The position numbers were made by a program, and so were the translations under genes. The notes under the pieces were generated by a model, which saw only the letters and a list, made by a program, of their open reading frames with translations, was not told where the DNA came from and did not search any database. This document shows, piece after piece, positions 6,660 through 12,767 of a DNA stretch of 12,795 nucleotides. Source of the stretch: UBA11524 sp964547515 (GTDB lineage: Bacteria > Bacillota > Clostridia > Christensenellales > Aristaeellaceae). Numbering within the stretch: position 1 is the first letter of the stretch; each line of letters opens with the position of its first letter. The stretch spans positions 1 through 12,795 of the forward strand of contig CAZJOA010000079.1 in assembly GCA_964547515.1 (NCBI GenBank), given 5' to 3'.

Positions 6660-6671
6660 TTACATTATAAT
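6643..6671 (+). promoter_or_regulatory. Fully consensus promoter of the GH105-GH28 unit
   Basis: TTGACA (6643-6648) and TATAAT (6666-6671) are separated by exactly 17 bases, a perfect vegetative promoter. The spacer carries an imperfect GTAA-GCAT-TTAC inverted repeat (6653-6662 region), and the -10 lies inside the palindrome CATTATAATG (6663-6672). GCCCACAAAAC at 6679-6689 is a weak match (8 of 11) to the motif upstream of the other two units. Such a strong promoter on a catabolic operon would normally need a repressor. Confidence 0.9.
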
Positions 6672-6710
6672 GATACCAGCCCACAAAACAGAGGATAAGG
6701 GGACGGCAAA

Positions 6711-7820
6711 ATGAACATCACGCAATGGTTCAAGGCGTATCTGGACAAGTACACGCCCTACAAGAGCTACTGGAACTATGAGGACGGGTGCATCCTCAAG
6801 GCGGCCTCCGACCTGTATCAGGCCACGGGGGACGCAGCCTTCCGCGATTTCGTGCTGGACTATGTGTCCACCTATGTCGCGCAGGACGGCAGCATCCCGA
6901 ACTATGAGATGCGCCAGTACAATTCCGATTCCATCAATTCGGGCAAGGCGCTCTATTTTGCGCTGGACGAAACGGGCGAGGAGCGCTATCGCAAGGCCAT
7001 CGAATTCCACATGCAGCGCCTGCGGGAGCATCCGCGCTGTGCATGCGGCAGCTTCTGGCACAAGCAGCTCTATCCCAACCAGGTCTGGCTGGACGGGCTG
7101 TACATGACCGCGCCGTTCTACATGGCGTATGAGATGCGCTTTGGCGGCATGGAAAAGGTGGCGGACGTGGTGCGCCAGTTCCGGAATGTCCGCAAGCACC
7201 TGTGGGACGCGGAAAAGGGGCTGCACTACCATGCGTATGACGAGTCCCGGGCGATGTTCTGGGCGGACAAGACGACCGGGCATTCGGCGAATTTCTGGCT
7301 GCGCTCCAACGGGTGGTATCTCATGGCGCTGGCGGACACCATCAGCCTGTGCCGCGAGGAGCTGTACGAGCATTACCGCGCGCTGGTGGATCTCTTCCGG
7401 GAAAGCATCCGGGGCATTCTGCCGTATCAGGCGGCGGACGGCCTGTTCCATCAGGTGATCGACCATCCCGAGGCGGCGGGCAACTACACCGAGACCAGCG
7501 GCTCGGCCATGGTGGCGTATGCGCTGCTGAAGGGCGTTCGCCTGGGCATTCTTGACCCGGAGAAGTACCTGCCCATCGGCCGGCGGGTCTTCGAGGCACT
7601 GGCTGACACAAAGCTCCGCGTGGAGGACGACGGTGTCATCCGGCTGACGGACATCTGCTGGGTGGCGGGTCTTGGCCCGGAGAAGAACCCCCAGCGCGAC
7701 GGTTCGGTGGCGTACTACTTGTCCGAGCCGAAAAGGTCCGACGACAGCAAGGGTGTCGGCCCGTTCATCATGGCTTACAGTGAATATCTGCTGACCGAAG
7801 GAGGTGTCCCGCGTGTTTGA
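6711..7820 (+). CDS. Glycoside hydrolase family 105, unsaturated rhamnogalacturonyl/galacturonyl hydrolase (YteR/YesR-like)
   Basis: This 369-residue (alpha/alpha)6-barrel enzyme removes the 4,5-unsaturated galacturonate left at the non-reducing end of pectic oligosaccharides by polysaccharide lyases. The family reaction is hydration of the double bond. Family features run through the protein: SYWNYEDGCILKA (17-29) near the N-terminus, WLDGLYM with D128 corresponding to the catalytic Asp143 of YteR, HSANFWLRSNGWY, and the C-terminal GVGPFIMAYSEY. The length matches the family. There is no signal peptide, as expected for this cytoplasmic step. The start follows AAGGGGAC (6698-6704). It overlaps the GH28 gene by 8 bases. 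Its presence implies that lyase-cut fragments reach the cell, yet no lyase is encoded here. A glucuronyl-type substrate is possible but less likely. Confidence 0.92.
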   Translation: MNITQWFKAYLDKYTPYKSYWNYEDGCILKAASDLYQATGDAAFRDFVLDYVSTYVAQDGSIPNYEMRQYNSDSINSGKALYFALDETGEERYRKAIEFHMQRLREHPRCACGSFWHKQLYPNQVWLDGLYMTAPFYMAYEMRFGGMEKVADVVRQFRNVRKHLWDAEKGLHYHAYDESRAMFWADKTTGHSANFWLRSNGWYLMALADTISLCREELYEHYRALVDLFRESIRGILPYQAADGLFHQVIDHPEAAGNYTETSGSAMVAYALLKGVRLGILDPEKYLPIGRRVFEALADTKLRVEDDGVIRLTDICWVAGLGPEKNPQRDGSVAYYLSEPKRSDDSKGVGPFIMAYSEYLLTEGGVPRV

Positions 7821-9372
7821 GATCCGCAAGCTCTTTGTGTCCGGGCGCAGCGTGACGGTCGAATTGCCCGACGGCGGCCTGTATCAGACGAAGAAGCCCT
7901 ACCACCTGACGCTCAACGGCGCGGACATTCCCCCCGCCGAAACGGTGGTGCATTCCGTCTATGGGCTCTGGCCGGATACGCAGTATGTCCTCAAGGCCTT
8001 TGACGGCGCGAAGGAGGTCGGACGGCTGGCCTTCCGCACGGAGAAGGAATCCTTCACGCTCAATGTCCGCCGGTTTGGCGCTGTGGGCGACGGCGTGCAT
8101 GATGATACCGCGGCCATCCAGGCGGCCATCAGCTGCTGTCCGCCCCAGGGGCGCGTGCTGATCCCGGCGGGGGATTATCATGTGCTGCCGCTGTTCCTCA
8201 AGAGCCATGTGCGCATCGAGGTGCAGAAGGGTGCGACCCTCCGCCTGGAGACCGACCGCGCGAGGTTCCCCATTTTGCCCGGCATGACCCTCTCCACCGA
8301 CGAGACCCACGACCTCAACCTCGGCTCATGGGAGGGCAATCCGCTGGATATGTTCGCCGCGTTCATCTCCGCCTATGGGGTGGAGGACGCGGTGCTCTAT
8401 GGCGAGGGCGTGCTGGACGGTCAGGCCGATCAGGCGGACTGGTGGCAGGACGTGCGTGTGCGCCGCGGCGCATGGCGGCCTCGCATGCTCTTCATCAACC
8501 AGTGCGAGAACATCACCGTGCAGGGGCTGACCTTCCGCAACAGCCCCGCATGGAATCTCCAGCCGTATTTCTCCAAGCACCTGAAGTTCCTTGGCATCCA
8601 TGTCACCGCGCCGGCGCATAGCCCCAATACGGACGGCTTCGACCCGGAGAGCTGCGAGCACATTTTGCTGGCGGGGGCGCATTTTTCCCTGGGGGACGAC
8701 TGCATCGCCATCAAGTCCGGCAAGCTGTACATGGGCGCGACCTACCAGACGCCCACGTCCGACCTGGAGGTCAGCCATTGCCTGATGGAAAACGGCCACG
8801 GCGGACTGACCTGCGGCAGTGAAATGGCCGGCGGTGTCAACCGGGTGTATCTGCATGACTGCGTGATGCGCCATACCGATCGCGGACTGCGCGTCAAGAC
8901 CCGTCGCGGACGCGGCGAACAGGGCGTGATTGACGACATCGTGTTCGAGAATGTCCTCATGGAGGATGTCGGCACGCCCTATGTGGTCAACTGCCTGTAT
9001 TTCTGCGACCCGGACGGGCGCACCGAATATGTCCAGAGCCGCGAGAAGCAGCCGGTGGACGAGCGCACGCCCCGCATCGGGCGCGTGGCCTTCCGCCATG
9101 TCACCGCGACGGGCGCGGCCTGCGCGGGGTACTTCCTCGGTCTGCCGGAGCGCCCCATCGAATGCGTGGAGATGGAGCATGTGTCCATCGACTGCGCCGC
9201 TGATGCCCAGCCCATGTCACCCGTGCTGGCCTGCGGGGTCGAGCGCGTCAGCCGCAAGGGGCTGGTGGCCATCAATGTGGACAGGATCGTCATGAAGGAC
9301 GTGACCATCACCGGCCAGGACGGCGTGAAGCTGGAATGCGAGAACGTCGGCGAGGTCGAGGAGGACGCATAA
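7813..9372 (+). CDS. Glycoside hydrolase family 28, exo-polygalacturonase-like, with N-terminal FnIII-like domain
   Basis: This 519-residue enzyme probably releases galacturonate from oligogalacturonides or pectic fragments by inverting hydrolysis. GTG 7813 is chosen as start because the ribosome binding site AAGGAGG (7798-7804) overlaps the earlier GTG at 7804 but lies 8 bases from 7813. Residues 1-75 form a small beta-rich, fibronectin-III-like domain, as in exo-acting PehX-type enzymes. The beta-helix begins at VRRFGAVGDGVHDDTAAIQ. All four GH28 signatures are present: N272-T-D274, G-D295-D296, G-H329-G and R360-V-K362. No signal peptide is seen, so it works in the cytoplasm on imported oligomers. 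It overlaps GH105 by 8 bases and is co-transcribed. Rhamnogalacturonan-specific or xylogalacturonan-specific activity is also known in the family and cannot be excluded. Confidence 0.92.
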   Translation: MFEIRKLFVSGRSVTVELPDGGLYQTKKPYHLTLNGADIPPAETVVHSVYGLWPDTQYVLKAFDGAKEVGRLAFRTEKESFTLNVRRFGAVGDGVHDDTAAIQAAISCCPPQGRVLIPAGDYHVLPLFLKSHVRIEVQKGATLRLETDRARFPILPGMTLSTDETHDLNLGSWEGNPLDMFAAFISAYGVEDAVLYGEGVLDGQADQADWWQDVRVRRGAWRPRMLFINQCENITVQGLTFRNSPAWNLQPYFSKHLKFLGIHVTAPAHSPNTDGFDPESCEHILLAGAHFSLGDDCIAIKSGKLYMGATYQTPTSDLEVSHCLMENGHGGLTCGSEMAGGVNRVYLHDCVMRHTDRGLRVKTRRGRGEQGVIDDIVFENVLMEDVGTPYVVNCLYFCDPDGRTEYVQSREKQPVDERTPRIGRVAFRHVTATGAACAGYFLGLPERPIECVEMEHVSIDCAADAQPMSPVLACGVERVSRKGLVAINVDRIVMKDVTITGQDGVKLECENVGEVEEDA

Positions 9373-9399
9373 GCGTTCATGCGGGCGGGGGCGAAAGAG

Positions 9400-9422
9400 C
9401 CTCCGCCTGTTTGCGCCGGAGG
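9400..9422 (+). terminator. Weak stem-loop after GH28
   Basis: CCTCCG (9400-9405) pairs with CGGAGG (9417-9422) around an 11-base loop. No T-run follows and the -35 box of the next promoter begins at 9425. It is at best a poor terminator, so some read-through from the pectin genes into the TetR operon is possible. Confidence 0.3.
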
Positions 9423-9424
9423 GA

Positions 9425-9452
9425 TTGACAAAACGGGAAAAGCGGGTATAAT
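9425..9452 (+). promoter_or_regulatory. Promoter of the TetR-flavoprotein-GyrI operon
   Basis: A perfect TTGACA (9425-9430) and a perfect TATAAT (9447-9452) are separated by 16 bases. A short palindrome CTGTTACAG (9458-9466) lies at about the transcription start. That is where a TetR-family repressor would bind to control its own operon, although the palindrome is shorter than typical TetR operators. Confidence 0.85.
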
Positions 9453-9496
9453 AATGGCTGTTACAGAACGATAATTGCAGAAAGAGGAGACACGCC

Positions 9497-10069
9497 ATGC
9501 CACCCAAACCGAAATACACCCGGGAACAGATCGTCCATGCAGCGCTGGGGGTCGTGTCCCGGCAGGGGATCGACGCGCTGACCGCCAAGGAGCTGGCGCA
9601 CGCGCTGGACACGTCCACCACGCCCATCTTCACCGTGTTCGCGTCCATGCAGGAGGTGCAGACGGCGGTCAAGGACGCAGCGCTGCAGCGCTTCGAGGCC
9701 TATGCGCACCGCACGGCAGGGGAGCTGCCGCTGTTCAAGCAGATCGGCATGCGGATGATCCTCTTCGCCAAGGAAGAGCCCTGGCTGTACCGGCTGGTGT
9801 TCATGTCGCGCAACGCGGAGGTGAAGAGCTTCGAGGGCATCTATGCGCATCTGGGCGGGGTGGCGGACGAGTGCCTGGCGGCGATCCGGCAGGATTACGG
9901 CCTGTCGGACGAATCAGCCCGGGCGCTGTTCGAGCACCTGTGGATACACACCTTCGGCATCGGTGCGCTGTGTGCCACGGGCATGTGTGACTTCTCCATG
10001 GAGCAGATCTCGCGCATGCTCACGGAGGACTTCACCGCCATGATGCGCCTGATGACCTCGGGCGGCTGA
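9497..10069 (+). CDS. TetR/AcrR-family transcriptional regulator
   Basis: This 190-residue protein has the TetR layout: an N-terminal DNA-binding domain (about 6-53) with YTREQIVHAALGVVSRQG and the helix-turn-helix LTAKELAHALDTSTTPIFTVF, then an all-helical ligand/dimerisation domain with a Trp-rich stretch (FEHLWIHTFGIGALC). The start follows AAAGAGGAG (9481-9489). It is the first gene of a three-gene operon (29 bases to the next), directly after a consensus promoter, so it probably represses its own operon until an unknown small molecule binds. The ligand cannot be deduced. There is no sign that it controls the pectin genes. Confidence 0.92.
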   Translation: MPPKPKYTREQIVHAALGVVSRQGIDALTAKELAHALDTSTTPIFTVFASMQEVQTAVKDAALQRFEAYAHRTAGELPLFKQIGMRMILFAKEEPWLYRLVFMSRNAEVKSFEGIYAHLGGVADECLAAIRQDYGLSDESARALFEHLWIHTFGIGALCATGMCDFSMEQISRMLTEDFTAMMRLMTSGG

Positions 10070-10098
10070 CGCATTCGCAAAGAAAGAAGGCTGACAAG

Positions 10099-10704
10099 AT
10101 GTATCCGCCTGCAAAGGTGCTCATTCTCATGGGGAGTCCGCGTCTGCACGGCAACACGGCGGAGCTGTGCAAGCCCCTTGCTGCGGAGCTGACCCGGCGC
10201 GGTGCGCAGGTGCGCTATGTGACGCTGGCGGACAAGCACATCGCCCCGTGCAGAGGCTGCTATGCCTGTCAGGAGGTCAGCGATGCCTATGGCTGTGTAC
10301 AGCGGGATGACATGCCTGCGGAGGACATGCTCTGGGCGGACGTGATCGTCCTGGCCACGCCGATCTATGCGTGGTACTGCGCCGCGCCGATGAAGAATGT
10401 GCTGGATCGGCATTATGGCTTCAACAAGTACTACGGCAGCGCGACGGGATCGCTCTGGGCGGGGAAGCGCCTGGGCATCCTCGTCACCCACGGGTACGAG
10501 ACCGCCTATGCCACCGAGCCGTTCGAGATGGGCATCCGCCGCCTGTGCCGCCATTCCGGACTGATCTACGCCGGGATGTACGCCGTCCGCGATACGGCTG
10601 ACCTCGCGTCCTTCCAGACGGCGGAAGCCATCGCGGGGGCAAGGGCGTTCGCGGGGGTGCTGCTGGACGCAGACGAAGCGAAGGAGGAAGACCATGCCCT
10701 TTGA
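10099..10704 (+). CDS. NAD(P)H-dependent FMN oxidoreductase, iron-sulfur-flavoprotein-like
   Basis: This 201-residue protein has a flavodoxin-like fold. The FMN phosphate loop is GSPRLHGNT (12-20), and the flavin-contacting loop is ATPIYAWYCAAPMKNVLDR. Four cysteines, C51, C54, C57 and C66 (C-x2-C-x2-C-x8-C), followed by QRDDM, match the compact motif of the ISF family, which in known members binds a 4Fe-4S cluster (usual last spacing 4-7). Such proteins carry out electron transfer or reduce quinones, nitro- or azo-compounds; the substrate here is unknown. It is translated from AAAGAAGG (10083-10090), 29 bases after the TetR gene, and overlaps the next gene by 11 bases. The chemistry fits an operon that senses and reduces a toxic compound. 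Confidence 0.85.
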   Translation: MYPPAKVLILMGSPRLHGNTAELCKPLAAELTRRGAQVRYVTLADKHIAPCRGCYACQEVSDAYGCVQRDDMPAEDMLWADVIVLATPIYAWYCAAPMKNVLDRHYGFNKYYGSATGSLWAGKRLGILVTHGYETAYATEPFEMGIRRLCRHSGLIYAGMYAVRDTADLASFQTAEAIAGARAFAGVLLDADEAKEEDHAL

Positions 10705-11326
10705 CTACAAGAAGGAATACAAAGCATTCTACTTGCCGAAGAATCAGCCTGTTCTGGTGGACATCCCGCCCATGAACTACATTGCCGTGCGGGGCCAGGG
10801 CGATCCCAATCAGCCGGACGGTGAATATCAGGATGCCATGCGACAGCTCTACGGCATCGCGTTCACCATCAAGATGAGCAAAATGGGCGATCACCGCATC
10901 GAGGGCTACTTCGACTATGTTGTGCCGCCGCTGGAGGGTCTGTGGTGGCAGGAAGGCGGCGCGCCCCTTGATCTCGCGCATAAGGAGGGCTTCCGCTGGG
11001 TGTCCATGATCCGCCTGCCGGATTTCGTCACCCCGGCGGACTTCGCCTGGGCGGTCGCGGAAGCCACGGCAAAGAAGAAGGCGGACTTCTCTGGCGTGGA
11101 ATTCCTCACCCTCCATGAGGGGCTGTGCGTCCAGTGCATGCATGTTGGCGCGTATGACGATGAGCCCGCGACATTGACCCGCATGCATGCGTACCTCGCC
11201 GAAATGGGCTATACGGCTGACGTCACCGACCAGCGCCGCCATCATGAGATCTACCTGTCCGATGCGCGGAAGGTCGCGGCAGACAAGCGCCGGACCGTCC
11301 TCCGTCAGCCGATCCGCCAGGCCTGA
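10694..11326 (+). CDS. GyrI-like small-molecule-binding protein
   Basis: This 210-residue protein belongs to the stand-alone GyrI-like family. It opens with the typical DYKKEYKAFYLPKNQPVLVDIPPMNYIAVRGQGDPN, has IEGYFDYVVPPLEGLWW in the middle and VQCMHVGAYDDEPATLTRMHAYL near the end, then HHEIYLSDARKV. GyrI-like domains bind drugs or other hydrophobic small molecules, and some hydrolyse electrophilic compounds. No DNA-binding domain is attached, so it is not itself a regulator. It has a strong AAGGAGGA site (10681-10688), and its start overlaps the flavoprotein stop by 11 bases. Co-expression with a TetR sensor and a reductase suggests a role in sequestering or clearing the inducer. Confidence is high for the family and low for the role. 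Confidence 0.9.
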   Translation: MPFDYKKEYKAFYLPKNQPVLVDIPPMNYIAVRGQGDPNQPDGEYQDAMRQLYGIAFTIKMSKMGDHRIEGYFDYVVPPLEGLWWQEGGAPLDLAHKEGFRWVSMIRLPDFVTPADFAWAVAEATAKKKADFSGVEFLTLHEGLCVQCMHVGAYDDEPATLTRMHAYLAEMGYTADVTDQRRHHEIYLSDARKVAADKRRTVLRQPIRQA

Positions 11327-11359
11327 CCGCCCGTATCCGCAAATATCTCGCACGGGGGC

Positions 11360-11388
11360 TTGCCAAAACGGCGTTTTTGTGTTATACT
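11360..11388 (+). promoter_or_regulatory. Promoter of tRNA-Ser
   Basis: TTGCCA (11360-11365) and TATACT (11383-11388) are separated by 17 bases. The predicted start is around 11395, about 40 bases before the tRNA. No terminator is evident between the GyrI-like gene and this promoter. Confidence 0.75.
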
Positions 11389-11393
11389 GTACA

Positions 11394-11426
11394 GGCTGTC
11401 AGGGCGACACCCTTGCCCCGACAGCC
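11394..11426 (+). other. Hairpin in the tRNA-Ser 5' leader
   Basis: GGCTGTC (11394-11400) pairs perfectly with GACAGCC (11420-11426); inside it AGGG (11401-11404) pairs with CCCT (11410-11413) around CGACA. The structure fills nearly the whole predicted leader and ends 7 bases before the tRNA 5' end. It has no T-run. It may influence RNase P or leader processing. Confidence 0.5.
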
Positions 11427-11433
11427 CGAATTG

Positions 11434-11519
11434 GGAGACGTATCGAAGTGGTCATAACGGGACTGACTCGAAATCAGTTGATCCGCAAGGGTCCGTGGGT
11501 TCGAATCCCACCGTCTCCG
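11434..11519 (+). tRNA. tRNA-Ser (anticodon CGA)
   Basis: This 86-base class II tRNA has acceptor arms GGAGACG (11434-11440) and CGTCTCC (11512-11518), with discriminator G 11519. The anticodon stem ACTGA/TCAGT encloses the loop CTCGAAA with anticodon CGA at 11469-11471, which reads UCG. A long variable arm (GATCCGCAAGGGTC) and the T-loop GTTCGAATC confirm the serine type. CCA is not encoded. Serine TCG codons are frequent in the neighbouring genes. Confidence 0.97.
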
Positions 11520-11527
11520 CATTTATC

Positions 11528-11555
11528 CGGCAGTCGCTTTCCGGCTGCCGTTTTT
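11528..11555 (+). terminator. Rho-independent terminator of tRNA-Ser
   Basis: CGGCAGTCG (11528-11536) pairs over 9 positions (one G-U) with CGGCTGCCG (11542-11550) around CTTTC, and is followed by five T and, after one G, four more T. It starts 9 bases after the tRNA. Confidence 0.95.
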
Positions 11556-11576
11556 GTTTTCCCGTTTTGCGGCACG

Positions 11577-11606
11577 TTGACACGGCGGCATCAGGTGTGG
11601 TAAAAT
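11577..11606 (+). promoter_or_regulatory. Promoter of the macro-domain gene
   Basis: TTGACA (11577-11582) and TAAAAT (11601-11606) are separated by 18 bases. The promoter follows the tRNA terminator, so the macro gene is an independent unit with a leader of about 50 bases. No clear operator palindrome is seen. Confidence 0.8.
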
Positions 11607-11660
11607 ACGGACAGCAAGCAACAGAAACACAGGCGCTCCGCCTGAGAAAAGAGGTCGCCC

Positions 11661-12662
11661 ATGCCGCTGCACATCGTCCGCAATGACATCACGAAAATGC
11701 AGGTGGATGCCATCGTCAATGCCGCCAATTCGACCCTGCTGGGCGGCGGAGGCGTGGATGGCTGCATCCATCGCGCCGCAGGGCCGGCTCTGCTGGCGGA
11801 GTGCAGGGCTCTGGGCGGCTGTCCCACCGGCAGCGCGAAGATCACCGGGGCGGGCGAGCTGCCCTGCAGGTATGTCATCCATACGGTCGGGCCGCGCTGG
11901 ATCGACGGCCGGCATGGCGAACGCCTCCTGCTGAGAGCCTGCTATCGGACATCCCTGTCCCTGGCGAAGGAACACGCCTGCGAGTCCGTGGCCTTCCCGC
12001 TGATCGCTTCCGGCATCTATGGCTATCCGAAGGAGCAGGCGCTGCGCGTCGCCGTCGATACCATCAGCGAATTTCTGCGCGATAACGACATGATGGTCTA
12101 TATCGTCGTCTTTGATAAAAGCGCTTTCCAGATCAGCAGCAAGCTCTTCACCGACGTTACCGAATACATCGACGACAGATATGTGGACGAGAAATCCGAT
12201 CGTCTCCCGACGTACCTGGGGTCGATGATGTGCCTTGCCCAGGTGCAAATGCCTGCGCGGTCCAAGATGCTTCGGGACGATATGCTGGCTATGTCATCGC
12301 TGCAAAGCGCACTGATGCACATGGACGAAAGCTTTTCGGAGATGCTCCTGCGGAAGATCGACGAATCCGGCATGACGGATGCGCAGGTGTACAAGAAGGC
12401 CAATATCGACCGCAGGCTCTTTTCGCGGATTCGCAGTGACAAGCACTATAAGCCCAGCAAGCCCACGGCCATCGCATTCGCCATCGCGCTGGAGCTGTCC
12501 CTGGAGGAAACGCAGGACATGCTCAAAAAGGCGGGCTTTGCGCTTTCGCATTCCAACAAGTTCGACATCATCATCGAGTATTTCATCAAGCACAGGAACT
12601 ACAATGTGTTCGAGATCAACGAGACGCTGTTTGCGTTCGATCAGAGTCTGCTGGGGGCATGA
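11661..12662 (+). CDS. Macro domain protein with C-terminal XRE-like helix-turn-helix domain
   Basis: The N-terminal part of this 333-residue protein (about 1-150) is a macro domain of the ADP-ribose / O-acetyl-ADP-ribose-binding, MacroD-like type. It has NAANSTLLGGGGVDGCIH (20-37, with N20, N23 and D33 in the usual binding and catalytic positions), CRYVIHTVGP, and the phosphate loop ASGIYGYP (116-123). Such domains remove ADP-ribose from proteins or hydrolyse O-acetyl-ADP-ribose. A linker (about 150-220) leads to a helical C-terminal domain (221-333). Its core, MTDAQVYKKANIDRRLFSRIRSD then TAIAFAIALELSLEETQDMLKKAG, resembles a lambda-repressor-like HTH; the tail FDIIIEYFIKHRNYNVFEIN is highly patterned. 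The same C-terminal extension occurs, from memory, in other Firmicute macro proteins. GAGG (11651-11654) serves as ribosome site. A link between ADP-ribose sensing and DNA binding is possible but untested. Confidence 0.88.
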   Translation: MPLHIVRNDITKMQVDAIVNAANSTLLGGGGVDGCIHRAAGPALLAECRALGGCPTGSAKITGAGELPCRYVIHTVGPRWIDGRHGERLLLRACYRTSLSLAKEHACESVAFPLIASGIYGYPKEQALRVAVDTISEFLRDNDMMVYIVVFDKSAFQISSKLFTDVTEYIDDRYVDEKSDRLPTYLGSMMCLAQVQMPARSKMLRDDMLAMSSLQSALMHMDESFSEMLLRKIDESGMTDAQVYKKANIDRRLFSRIRSDKHYKPSKPTAIAFAIALELSLEETQDMLKKAGFALSHSNKFDIIIEYFIKHRNYNVFEINETLFAFDQSLLGA

Positions 12663-12666
12663 TATT

Positions 12667-12683
12667 GTCGCCTGACAGGCGAC
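12667..12683 (+). other. Small perfect hairpin after the macro gene
   Basis: GTCGCCT (12667-12673) pairs perfectly with AGGCGAC (12677-12683) around GAC, 5 bases after the macro stop codon. No T-run follows, so termination by it alone is unlikely; it may protect the mRNA 3' end. Confidence 0.5.
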
Positions 12684-12711
12684 CCAACCCGCTTCGATTT
12701 CGGTTATCCTA

Positions 12712-12750
12712 TGACTGCACGGTGAACAGCCGCGCAGTCAATATTTTTTT
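12712..12750 (+). terminator. Terminator-like hairpin directly before the last gene (possible attenuator)
   Basis: TGACTGC (12712-12718) pairs with GCAGTCA (12734-12740) around a 15-base loop, followed after ATA by seven T (12744-12750). The ribosome binding site of the next gene, GGAGGG at 12753-12758, begins 3 bases after the T-run. No promoter fits between them, so that gene can be expressed only by transcripts that pass this structure. Confidence 0.7.
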
Positions 12751-12767
12751 ACGGAGGGCAATCAATC

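Noticed and set aside
7804..7812. GTG at 7804 as the GH28 start
   Set aside because: It overlaps the last base of its own AAGGAGG ribosome site. The GTG at 7813 has proper 8-base spacing.
11499..11520. tRNA-Ser 3' end as an integration attachment site
   Set aside because: No second copy of the tRNA 3' sequence and no integrase is visible in the window, so attachment cannot be claimed, only suspected from position.
11187..11603. 138-codon plus-strand frame running from the GyrI-like gene through the tRNA
   Set aside because: It crosses a promoter, the tRNA and its terminator. The first half is a shadow frame of the GyrI-like gene.
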